From assembly GCA_028284485.1 (NCBI GenBank), contig JANQRQ010000337.1, positions 1-64,000 on the forward strand: a DNA stretch of 64,000 nucleotides, in the 5' to 3' direction. The stretch comes from Planctomycetaceae bacterium (GTDB taxonomy: Bacteria; Planctomycetota; Planctomycetia; Planctomycetales; Planctomycetaceae). Of the stretch, positions 55,951-64,000 are shown in pieces (position 1 is the first letter of the stretch; each line of letters opens with the position of its first letter). A program made the position numbers and the translations under genes. The notes beneath the pieces are model-generated. The model saw only the letters and a list, made by a program, of their open reading frames with translations, did no database searches and had not been told where the DNA came from.

Positions 55951-56202
55951 GCCTCTGATTCTACACGCGGCACATCCTGGACGCAGTATCTGTCGGCTGT
56001 TTCGGACTGATGCCACCGAGCGGACTTGTTCGCCCGTACCCAATCGGCGCAATTGTTGACCGACATTAAACGCGATCGTTTCACCAGAAATAATGCAAAA
56101 TCGGACTTTGACGTTGGGGAGAATCCGCCTGTTGCAGTTGTTACAATAGTGATTCCACTGCATGCATTTGACCACCAGTATAAAACTCTCGAAGGTCTCT
56201 TG

Positions 56203-59106
56203 ATGAAGCAATTGATGAATTGCCTCATATTCACTTCATGGTCCCTCACCGGCCTGTTGGTCGGTGCTGGACGCGCTGATGAAGTGCAACAGCGGGAGTT
56301 CTTCGAATCCCGGATTCGTCCCGTTCTGATCAAGCACTGCTACGAATGTCATTCGGCCGACGCAAAAGAGATCAAGGGAGGGCTTCGATTGGACTTCGCC
56401 GCAGGGCTATTGCGCGGCGGTGATTCGGGCTCCGCGATCGTACCGCGAAGGTTGGACGAAAGTTTGCTGATTGAGGCAATCCGCTACGAAGGCTATGAAA
56501 TGCCGCCTGCAGGCCGGCTGCCTGAAAAGATCATCACAGATTTCGAACAGTGGGTCGAATTGGGAGCCTTCGATCCGCGTGATGAAGTCCCAGCAGGCGA
56601 TACTCCTCGTGTGCAGCGAACGATCAACATCGAAGCCGGGCGACAGTTTTGGTCGTTTCAGCCCATCACACGATACGATCACCCGAAGGTCTCGAACTAT
56701 CGATGGCCGACCACCGACATCGACGCCTTTGTTTTGGCAAAACTGGAAGATTCCCAATTGCAGCCGATGCCCGATGCCGATCGCCGAACGTTGATTCGGC
56801 GGCTGTACATCGACCTGATCGGGTTGCCACCCACACCGGATGAAGTGCATGCCTGGCTGCAAGATAAGTCGGAGAACGCCTGGGAGAAACTGGTCGATCG
56901 ATTGTTGCAGTCGGAACAATTTGGCGTGCATTGGGGCCGCCATTGGCTAGATGTGGCCCGCTATGCTGATTCCAACGGTGGCGACTTCAACGCTACATTT
57001 CACAACGCCTGGCGCTACCGCGACTACGTCATTAGATCATTCAATGATGACAAGCCGTTTGATCAGTTCGTTCGAGAACAGATTGCCGGCGATTTACTCC
57101 CCAGCGAGAACGATGCACAACGGGCCGAGCAAATTGTCGCCACTGGATTCCTCATGATCGGTGCGAAAATGCTCAGCGAACGAGACAAGTTGAAATTGAC
57201 CATGGATGTTGTCGACGAACAGGTCAACACGGTCGGGCAGGCCTTTATGGGACTCACCTTGGGATGTGCTCGCTGTCACGATCACAAGTTCGATCCGATT
57301 CCCACTCGCGATTATTACGCGATGGCAGGAATTTTTCGCAGCACACGAACTTTGCAGGGCGAAAGCCAGCAGTATGTTTCGACCTGGCCCCGGCGAGAAT
57401 TGCCGACAAATGAAGAGCAGCATGCGGCCGTCCAAGCATACGAAGAATCCACAAAGAAACTGCAGGGAAGAATCACTCAAGCACAAAAACAAGTCGACAG
57501 TTTGAAAACCAAATTGGAGAATATGCGGGCCGGCGAGCAGGCGCTGCTCCTGGATGATGCCGACGCCAAGCACATCGGTTCCTGGAAAGCGTCGACCTTT
57601 AGCCCGTCGTTTGTCGGCAAAGGCTATATCCATGACGATCGATCTGAAAAAGGAGAGAAGTGGGTCGAATTTACCGTCGACATTCCGAAAACCGCCGTTT
57701 ACGACGTGCAGTTGTCATACACGCCTGGCAACAGCCGTGCCGCCAACGTCCCGATTAGCATCCGCTTTGCGGACGGCGAGCGCGAAGTCACGTTGGATCA
57801 GCGACCGAAACCACCGATCAAAAACCTGTTTGCCTCGGTGGGCCGGTTCCGTTTCCGTAAGGAACAACCGGCGGCGATTACCGTTGCCACACGCGGGACA
57901 ACAGGGTATGTCATCGTCGACGCGATTCGGCTCATTGAATTGGATCAGTTGGGAAAACCGGTCAAAGCGAAGAATGGACCGGCAAATGACGTTTTAGAAA
58001 ACGCCGAGGCGCAGGTCGACCAAGCGGCGGCCCAACTGAAAAACTGGCAGAATCGACTGAGCAAACTCGAAGATAACGCCCCTGCTCCATTGCCCAAAGC
58101 GATCGCTGTTGACGAAGCGAAAGTGATTGGCGACTGCGAAATTTGTGTTCGGGGCGAACACGAAAACCTGGGGCCGGCCGTGCCCCGCGGCGTCGTGCAG
58201 GTCGCCTTAACTGGGTCAGCACCGAAGTTTGGTCGCAATCAAAGTGGTCGATTGGAATTGGCCAATTGGATTGCCAGCAACCAACACCCGTTGACCGCGC
58301 GCGTCATGATCAATCGCATTTGGTACCACTTGTTTGGGCAAGGCATCGTCACAAGCGTCGATAACTTTGGTCAGTTGGGGGATCGACCGTCGCATCCAGA
58401 ATTGCTCGACCGCTTGGCCGCCGACTTTAAGGATGACCATTGGTCGGTAAAGCGTGCGATTCGCCAAATTGTCCTCAGCCGGGTGTACCGCCTGAGCAGC
58501 CGGCATGACGAGAGCTCGTGGGCGACTGATCCGGAAAATCGACTACTTTGGCGAGCGAATCGTCGCCGACTCCCTGCCGAATCCATTCGCGATTCGATGC
58601 TGGCGATCAGCGGTCAGCTCGATCTGTCGGCGGCTGGTTCCCCGGTGGAGGGACTTGGGACGTTGGTAACTCAGAATACTTCGGAACAAAAGAAGTTCGA
58701 ACCGGACAAGTCTGTTCATCGCAGCGCCTTTCTCCCTATGATCCGCAATGAAATCCCTCCGATTTTAGCGGTGTTCGATTTCGCCGACCCCGATCTCGTT
58801 ACTGGTCGAAGAGCTGTGACGAATGTCCCTGCCCAGGCCCTGCTATTGCTGAATAGCCCGTTCGTAATGGAGCAGGCTGAGGCGGCTGCAAGACAGATTC
58901 TGTCCGACGCAGGCCGTGAAACCGACTCACGCGCCTTAGTTGATCACACGTATGAACAGGTGCTTAGCCGTTTGCCGACACCCGCGGAACTCGACCGGGC
59001 TTTACAATTTCTACAGAGCGCTGACGGAGGGAAAGCAGGAATCTCACCGCTAGCCCAGCTGATCCATACGCTATTCGCATCGACAGAGTTCCGCATGCTG
59101 AATTAG
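56203..59106 (+). CDS. DUF1549/DUF1553 protein with cytochrome and Golvesin-like domains
   Basis: A 967-residue secreted protein. The ATG at 56203 follows GAAGG at seven bases and starts a signal peptide (ends GAGRADE). The PSCyt1 domain has CYECH at 46-50. The DUF1549 region carries [18 protein letters not shown]. Then come a coiled stretch, an inserted beta domain of about 120 residues (about 460-590; [39 protein letters not shown] and [13 protein letters not shown] resemble the Golvesin/xanthan-lyase C-terminal domain), a second coiled stretch and DUF1553 ([13 protein letters not shown], then [16 protein letters not shown]). The insert probably binds sugar or protein. It pairs with the DUF1501 gene 49 bp downstream. 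Confidence 0.92.
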   Translation: MKQLMNCLIFTSWSLTGLLVGAGRADEVQQREFFESRIRPVLIKHCYECHSADAKEIKGGLRLDFAAGLLRGGDSGSAIVPRRLDESLLIEAIRYEGYEMPPAGRLPEKIITDFEQWVELGAFDPRDEVPAGDTPRVQRTINIEAGRQFWSFQPITRYDHPKVSNYRWPTTDIDAFVLAKLEDSQLQPMPDADRRTLIRRLYIDLIGLPPTPDEVHAWLQDKSENAWEKLVDRLLQSEQFGVHWGRHWLDVARYADSNGGDFNATFHNAWRYRDYVIRSFNDDKPFDQFVREQIAGDLLPSENDAQRAEQIVATGFLMIGAKMLSERDKLKLTMDVVDEQVNTVGQAFMGLTLGCARCHDHKFDPIPTRDYYAMAGIFRSTRTLQGESQQYVSTWPRRELPTNEEQHAAVQAYEESTKKLQGRITQAQKQVDSLKTKLENMRAGEQALLLDDADAKHIGSWKASTFSPSFVGKGYIHDDRSEKGEKWVEFTVDIPKTAVYDVQLSYTPGNSRAANVPISIRFADGEREVTLDQRPKPPIKNLFASVGRFRFRKEQPAAITVATRGTTGYVIVDAIRLIELDQLGKPVKAKNGPANDVLENAEAQVDQAAAQLKNWQNRLSKLEDNAPAPLPKAIAVDEAKVIGDCEICVRGEHENLGPAVPRGVVQVALTGSAPKFGRNQSGRLELANWIASNQHPLTARVMINRIWYHLFGQGIVTSVDNFGQLGDRPSHPELLDRLAADFKDDHWSVKRAIRQIVLSRVYRLSSRHDESSWATDPENRLLWRANRRRLPAESIRDSMLAISGQLDLSAAGSPVEGLGTLVTQNTSEQKKFEPDKSVHRSAFLPMIRNEIPPILAVFDFADPDLVTGRRAVTNVPAQALLLLNSPFVMEQAEAAARQILSDAGRETDSRALVDHTYEQVLSRLPTPAELDRALQFLQSADGGKAGISPLAQLIHTLFASTEFRMLN

Positions 59107-59155
59107 GCAGCTCGGTTTCAACAATCTCACCGTCACGACTGAATGCATTAAGAAA

Positions 59156-60541
59156 ATGACAATTCCATCATCGCGGCGAAATGTCTTGAAGTTGGCTACT
59201 TTCGGTCTAGGGGGGATCGCGCTAAACACGCTTTCCGCTCGCAATGCGCAAGCGGCGAGAAAGTCGCTCGATTCGCAGCGACCACATCATCCGCCCAAGG
59301 CACACCGCGTCATCTTTCTGTTTATGCATGGCGGACCGAGCCAGGTCGATACGTTCGATTTCAAACCGCAACTTCAACAAGACGATGGTCAGCAGTTGCC
59401 CTTCTCACCGGCGAAGAATATTTCCGCGACTCCCAAATTGCTGAAGTCGCCTTGGAAATTTGCCCGCCATGGTCAGTGCGGCCAATGGGTCTCTGAGTTG
59501 TTGCCGCACACCGCCAAACATGTTGACGACCTGTGCATCGTGCGTTCGATGCATAGTCGAGGACAATCGCACGGCCAGGCGGTCTCGATGTTGCATACCG
59601 GAAGCGACAACTTGGTGCGACCATCGGTCGGTGCTTGGGTCTCGTACGGACTAGGAACTGATAACCCGAATCTTCCGTCGTTTGTCTCGATCAGCCCGGC
59701 GAGTGGACATGGCGGCCCCCGAAACTACGGTTGCGCCTTCCTGCCGGCGATTCACCAGGCGACGACAATCGGTCATTCCGGCGATCTGGGGGACGCCCGA
59801 ATCCAACACTTGGGAAATTCACGACTGTCGGCAGCCGATCAGCAGAGGCAAATCGAATTGCTTCAGGCCATGAATCGCGACCACCTCGAGCAAGCCGGGC
59901 GCGATGAGCAAATTGAGGGTGCAATCGAATCGGTGGATTTGGCGTATCGAATGCAAAATGCCGCACCCGAAGTGCTGGATGTTGCCCACGAACCGAAGCA
60001 CATTCAAGAGCTTTACGGCGTCGGTACGAAAGAGGCCGATAACTTCGCACGCCAATGTCTGTTGGCGCGTCGGTTGGCTGAGAGCGGCGTGCGGTATATT
60101 GAAGTCTCGACTGGTAACAAGTGGGATCAGCACAGCAATCTAAAATCGGGGCATGAGAAGAATGCGCTGATGACCGACCAGCCGATTGCCGCATTGCTCA
60201 CCGATTTAAAATCGCGCGGAATGCTAGACGACACACTTGTCATCTGGACGGGGGAGTTCGGTCGAACTCCGATCGCGCAGGGAACCAACGGCCGCGACCA
60301 CAACCCACAAGGATTTACCACTTGGCTGGCCGGAGGCGGTGCCAAGGCCGGTATTGCGTACGGCAATACCGACGAGTATGGGTATTACGCCGTCGAAAAC
60401 CGTGTGCACATGCACGACTTGCATGCCACGATATTGCATTTGCTGGGTGTTGATCACCTCCGATTGACCTACCGTTACGCGGGCCGCGATTTTCGCTTGA
60501 CCGATGTTTACGGAGAAGTCGTTCACGACATTCTTGTGTAA
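59156..60541 (+). CDS. DUF1501 domain protein
   Basis: A 461-residue protein with a clear Tat-type start ([29 protein letters not shown]). Family segments are [57 protein letters not shown] and [18 protein letters not shown]. This copy keeps every landmark of the family. It follows the third DUF1549/DUF1553 gene by 49 bp in the standard order. Confidence 0.92.
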   Translation: MTIPSSRRNVLKLATFGLGGIALNTLSARNAQAARKSLDSQRPHHPPKAHRVIFLFMHGGPSQVDTFDFKPQLQQDDGQQLPFSPAKNISATPKLLKSPWKFARHGQCGQWVSELLPHTAKHVDDLCIVRSMHSRGQSHGQAVSMLHTGSDNLVRPSVGAWVSYGLGTDNPNLPSFVSISPASGHGGPRNYGCAFLPAIHQATTIGHSGDLGDARIQHLGNSRLSAADQQRQIELLQAMNRDHLEQAGRDEQIEGAIESVDLAYRMQNAAPEVLDVAHEPKHIQELYGVGTKEADNFARQCLLARRLAESGVRYIEVSTGNKWDQHSNLKSGHEKNALMTDQPIAALLTDLKSRGMLDDTLVIWTGEFGRTPIAQGTNGRDHNPQGFTTWLAGGGAKAGIAYGNTDEYGYYAVENRVHMHDLHATILHLLGVDHLRLTYRYAGRDFRLTDVYGEVVHDILV

Positions 60542-60873
60542 CGAGGCAAATCGCTTGGCGGCTTGCAACTGCAGGAATGTCATTCACGCGATTGCCTGTC
60601 GACTCAAAACGCGATCGTTGCGAGTCGGCACTTAAGCCTCCTGCAGACTTCATCGGCTACAGCGTATTACGCTGACTTGTGGCCGCGACGATCGCGTCTT
60701 ATTCAATGATAGCTGCCTCCCACAAGCCAGGAATGCCCACAAGAGGAAGTAAACCGCTCTAGGCATCGGGAGCTTTCAATGCCATCAACGCGAATTGTGG
60801 GCGTGCGGCTTTGCCTGCTGGTCAAGCGGTAATACCATAACGTACTGGTTACCGCCGTCCCTGCTTGCATCGG
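60542..60873. other. Spacer without recognised gene
   Basis: A 332-bp spacer between the DUF1501 gene and the kinase. No long coding frame, repeat or hairpin with T run was seen. It must hold the kinase promoter. Confidence 0.4.
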
Positions 60874-63075
60874 ATGTCTTCGAGAATGTCCACGGGAATT
60901 CCGCGAATCCACGACGGGTTGGAAACGCTGTCGCTGCTGGTTCAGCGCGTCGACGCGTTTGCCGATGCATGGGATCGTGATGGGGAACCCCGAATCGAAT
61001 CGTTTCTGTCAGATGTGGGCCCGCTGCGCCGCATTGTTTTGATCGAACTCATCAAGGTCGATCTGGAATTCCGCTGGGTGCGTGAGGGCCAAAAGAAGTT
61101 CATCGAAGACTACGTCGCCGAGTTTCCGGAGTTGGGCGAGCCGAAGATCCCCCCCGAGCTGATCCTGGAAGAAATGCACGTTCAACAGCAGGTTGGGCTG
61201 GACGACTGTGCCCAGACGATTCAAAACCGGTTTCCGAACCTCGCTTCTGATCTCGAGGGCACCGAAACTAAGCAGCGACTGCAGGCCAGTTATTCCGTCA
61301 ACCGAACTCGGCGTCCGGACCATATCCAAGTCGGCCAGCTCGTCGGAGATTTCAAGCTGCTTGCACAACTTGGTCAAGGGGCGTTTGCAAATGTATTCTT
61401 GGCTTCGCAGTCATCGATCGGTGCGCGGCGAGTGGCACTTAAAGTTTCGGGCGATTTCGGAACGGAACCCGCGAACTTAGGGCAACTGCAGCACGACTGT
61501 ATCGTCGCCGTTCACGGTGTCGAATCTCTAGCCGACCGCGCCGTCCGGCTGCTGTGCATGGAATTTGTTCCTGGCGGTACTCTCCACGATGTCATTAAGC
61601 AAATACGTGAACGTCGCCCCGAACAACGCAACGGAGGGCTGCTCTTAGAATGTGTTGACCATTCGTTGGCCAAAAATAGCGTCGGTGCACCGGCCGATGT
61701 GACCACCCGCAATATTCTGCGGGAGGCCGATTGGACTTATGTTGTCTGTTGGATCGGCATTCACATTGCCAAGGGGCTCGATTACGCGCATCGGCAAGGA
61801 GTTCTGCATCGCGACATCAAGCCGGCAAACATATTGCTTTCCGCAAATTGTTTGCCGAAATTGGCTGACTTCAACACCAGTTTCAATTCGCACGATTGCA
61901 CAACGACGGCAGCGGCATTTTTTGGCGGAAGCTTGTCTTACATGTCGCCGGAGCAACTGGCCGCCTGTTTGCCACCCTGGAAGGCGGATGCACTCGACGG
62001 CCGGAGCGATATCTTCTCGCTGGGCGTCGTGTTGTGGGAATTGAGTACGGGGATTCGCCCCTGGATCGAGCAGGAAGTTTGCAGCGACTGGACGGCGACC
62101 ATTGAAAGCATGCTGGCTCGGCGAAGAGAAGAACTGCCTTATCATAGTGAGTCGCCCGAAACGCAAATTCCGTGGGCACTGTTTCGTGTGCTTCAGCCAT
62201 GCCTCGATGCCAATGTCGAAACACGTATCCCTTCCGGAAAAGCGCTGGTTCGCCAGTTGGAGACCTGTCGCGAACCGAACACGCGCCGTTTACTTTATCC
62301 GCCGCCGGACAGTTTGCGTTTTCGCTGCGGAAAATGGACGGCTGTCGTTCTGATGCTGTTGGTCGTTCATGTTTTCAATGGGTTTTTGGCTGTATTCAAT
62401 TACCAGTACAACTTGACTCATATCGCGGAAATGCTCAATGCACCGCAGCAGTTGGCCAGCCTGGCGATGACGTTCGTTAATCCAATTGCATTCGGAATCG
62501 GCACGTTGCTGCTGTACCGAATTGTGCGCCCGATTCTGTTTCTCGAAAGGTTTGGCCCGACTGAACAGTCGATCAACAATGCTCGCCGCGTCTGTTTGCG
62601 CTCTGGTGCGTGGATTGCATTGATCGGGCTCGCCGAATGGGCCGTGGCCGGATTGGTTTACCCGACCGTGTTGCACGTTCTTTCGACCAGCGATTCTTCC
62701 ATCCAAACGGTGACATTAGAGCATTACTTACACTTCGCCGGTTCTCATGTTCTTTGTGGCGCGATCGCTGCGGTCTACGTTTACTTTTTAATCACCGAAT
62801 TATCGATATCGTTTATTTATCCACGGTTGTTGCTGAATCATTTGAATGTCGACCAAGACCGATTTGAACTTCGCAAAACTCAGGTCACGTCGGTTCGCTG
62901 GTTGTTGCTCGCCGGCCTCATTCCGTTAGTTGCATTGATGGGAATGGCAACCGTCGGATCGGCATCAACGTTCATGCAAGTGCTTAGTTGTGCCGGCGTG
63001 GCGGCAATCGCGTTGGCTTTTCGTTGCTACCAAGTTATTCAGCGATCGATCGACTCGTTATTGGCGATCGAATGA
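60874..63075 (+). CDS. Ser/Thr protein kinase-like membrane protein with DFN motif
   Basis: A 733-residue protein. Starts at 60865 (TTG), 60874 or 60886 are all possible and no ribosome site decides. A helical region of about 150 residues precedes the kinase domain (about 158-470): LGQGAFANVFLA, the Lys in VALKVS, HRDIKPANILL, and SPE in GSLSYMSPEQL. The magnesium-binding DFG reads DFN, keeping the Asp. A Cys-rich insert of about 40 residues lies between the hinge and the catalytic loop. The C-terminal third has about six membrane helices. It is not paired with a sigma factor, unlike the kinase at 52112. Confidence 0.9.
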   Translation: MSSRMSTGIPRIHDGLETLSLLVQRVDAFADAWDRDGEPRIESFLSDVGPLRRIVLIELIKVDLEFRWVREGQKKFIEDYVAEFPELGEPKIPPELILEEMHVQQQVGLDDCAQTIQNRFPNLASDLEGTETKQRLQASYSVNRTRRPDHIQVGQLVGDFKLLAQLGQGAFANVFLASQSSIGARRVALKVSGDFGTEPANLGQLQHDCIVAVHGVESLADRAVRLLCMEFVPGGTLHDVIKQIRERRPEQRNGGLLLECVDHSLAKNSVGAPADVTTRNILREADWTYVVCWIGIHIAKGLDYAHRQGVLHRDIKPANILLSANCLPKLADFNTSFNSHDCTTTAAAFFGGSLSYMSPEQLAACLPPWKADALDGRSDIFSLGVVLWELSTGIRPWIEQEVCSDWTATIESMLARRREELPYHSESPETQIPWALFRVLQPCLDANVETRIPSGKALVRQLETCREPNTRRLLYPPPDSLRFRCGKWTAVVLMLLVVHVFNGFLAVFNYQYNLTHIAEMLNAPQQLASLAMTFVNPIAFGIGTLLLYRIVRPILFLERFGPTEQSINNARRVCLRSGAWIALIGLAEWAVAGLVYPTVLHVLSTSDSSIQTVTLEHYLHFAGSHVLCGAIAAVYVYFLITELSISFIYPRLLLNHLNVDQDRFELRKTQVTSVRWLLLAGLIPLVALMGMATVGSASTFMQVLSCAGVAAIALAFRCYQVIQRSIDSLLAIE

Positions 63076-63140
63076 ACCTTGGATGTCCTTCTTGTAATGC
63101 GAACGGAACTTGAACATATCACGCGTCGCGCAAAGAAAAC

Positions 63141-63172
63141 GTGCCGCCGCAACTTTCAAGCCGCGGCGACAC
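63141..63172. terminator. Weak hairpin between convergent genes
   Basis: GTGCCGCCGC at 63141-63150 pairs with GCGGCGACAC at 63163-63172, with one mismatch and a 12-base loop. It lies between the kinase and the convergent last gene. There is no adjoining T run, so it is a weak terminator candidate. Confidence 0.25.
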
Positions 63173-63195
63173 GCCACACGCATCAAGCGGTCGAA

Positions 63196-64000
63196 TCATT
63201 TTTCAGATTCATGTCGGGTTAACGTTACTTGGCCGTCGTCTCCGTTGAGAATAAGCCGATCAGCTTCGATCCGTTCGACCTTTCCCAGACTGGATCCGTC
63301 CGGCAAAAGCAATTGATCGTCGACCAATCTCGACCGTGTTTCGATCGTTCTCACGGCGCCCGCACCATCGGGAAGCGTCAATGTGGTTGTCCCGCCCGCA
63401 TCGAGTTTCAGAACCAATTTCACCGGTTCACCCGATTCCGAAACCGCGACCGCTTCCCAGACCCCAACCAAGGCACCAAGATTACTCGGCTCCGGTAAAG
63501 GAGAATCGGCCGGGATGGTTTCGGTCGGCTCCGGCGTCGGGGGATTCTCGGTGTCCGGCCGAGCCGCGATCGGTGGCAACACTTCTACCAACGATTCGTT
63601 GTTGATTTCTCGAATTTGGGCGACAACGCGTTCGACAGTGGCGCCCTGATTCAACAAATGATCGGCGACAGCTGCACGATTGCCCGTCTTGTATTGACGT
63701 TCCCCGTCGTAGTTTTCGGTGATCAGCCAGAACTGAGCCGTGATCTGGTCAACTGATTTCTCGGCCGCCTTGCGTGACTTGAATTCCTTGAACTTCAGGA
63801 ACTCTCGTGTTCGTGGATCTTGAATGACGACTTCCAAATCTTCCTCTGCTTCGCGAGCATTGCCGAACAAGTCGTCCAATTCTCCACGGAGCTGTTCAGT
63901 TTCAGTGGCTGCGACCGGTCGAGCGGTTTCGTTCGATGTCGGAATTGCGTCGTTCTCGTTGGTATTTGGATTCGACGCGATTTGTTCTTCACCGGTTTCG
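63196..64000 (-). CDS. Hypothetical protein (5' truncated at window edge)
   Basis: The minus-strand frame is open from the right edge to the stop at 63196, about 267 codons. An internal TTG at 63879 is not needed as a start. The visible part has an acidic, Asn/Thr-rich beginning, a helical segment (residues about 60-140 of the fragment, with EFLKFKEFKSRKAAEKSVDQITAQ), a Pro-rich linker (PPTPEPTETIPADSPLPEP), and a beta-rich end. That end, about 85 residues, looks like a small barrel or lipocalin-like fold (VGVWEAVAVSESGEPVKLVL, then LLLPDGSSLGKVERI). I do not recognise the family. Confidence 0.7.
   Translation of the reverse strand, partial: ETGEEQIASNPNTNENDAIPTSNETARPVAATETEQLRGELDDLFGNAREAEEDLEVVIQDPRTREFLKFKEFKSRKAAEKSVDQITAQFWLITENYDGERQYKTGNRAAVADHLLNQGATVERVVAQIREINNESLVEVLPPIAARPDTENPPTPEPTETIPADSPLPEPSNLGALVGVWEAVAVSESGEPVKLVLKLDAGGTTTLTLPDGAGAVRTIETRSRLVDDQLLLPDGSSLGKVERIEADRLILNGDDGQVTLTRHESEK

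Overview
The window looks like a chromosomal segment from a planctomycete (Planctomycetota, probably the Pirellulales/Planctomycetales side). The evidence is the gene set: three pairs of a DUF1549/DUF1553 protein and a DUF1501 protein, six Cys-type sulfatases, a ThuA-like protein, a hexahaem cytochrome, large Ser/Thr kinases with extra domains, and a planctomycete-type ECF sigma factor. I saw no rRNA, tRNA, CRISPR array or intact mobile element.

Layout. 1-446 is the 3' end of a PQQ-type beta-propeller gene. 626-1060 holds the decayed 3' end of a tyrosine recombinase, with a terminator-like hairpin inside it. 1273-5179 (minus) is a DUF1549/DUF1553 plus DUF1501 pair, set 29 bp from a divergent sulfatase (5209-6861). 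A leucine-rich-repeat remnant (about 6919-7190) precedes a tight plus-strand operon at 7302-15684: ThuA-like protein, hexahaem cytochrome c, soluble beta-propeller and two sulfatases. 15702-16949 (minus) has a CBS-pair protein and a small secreted protein. 17268-23032 has two sulfatases around a polytopic membrane protein of unknown function. 23177-24253 is an LRR protein, and 24365-25732 is a sixth sulfatase (minus).

25908-35087 is mainly regulation and envelope. A metallo-beta-lactamase-fold hydrolase and a TetR regulator diverge around a perfect 32-bp palindrome. An overlapping three-gene operon encodes an ECF sigma factor, a one-helix membrane protein, and a protein joining two Spy/CnrX-like repeats to an alpha/beta-hydrolase domain. 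PilZ, DinB-like and PepSY-like/glycosyltransferase-like genes follow. 35670-40151 is an RND efflux adaptor and pump. 40259-43963 is a second DUF1549/DUF1553 plus DUF1501 pair. 44060-47698 has a probable glycoside hydrolase and an amidohydrolase.

47948-52103 is a small surface-glycan-like cluster of three methyltransferases and one glycosyltransferase. 52112-55950 (minus) is a sigma factor followed by a kinase with zinc-ribbon, membrane, ankyrin and TPR-like parts. 56203-60541 is the third DUF1549/DUF1553 plus DUF1501 pair. The window ends with a second membrane kinase and a truncated hypothetical gene.

Taken together, the genes suggest use of sulfated polysaccharides: sulfatases, a glycoside hydrolase, and secreted cytochrome and propeller proteins that could carry electrons from sugar oxidation. 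This is combined with dense signalling by ECF sigma factors and kinases. The strongest candidate for a new system is the sigma/membrane protein/sensor-esterase operon at 28021-30985. Functions are read from sequence motifs only; no database search was possible.
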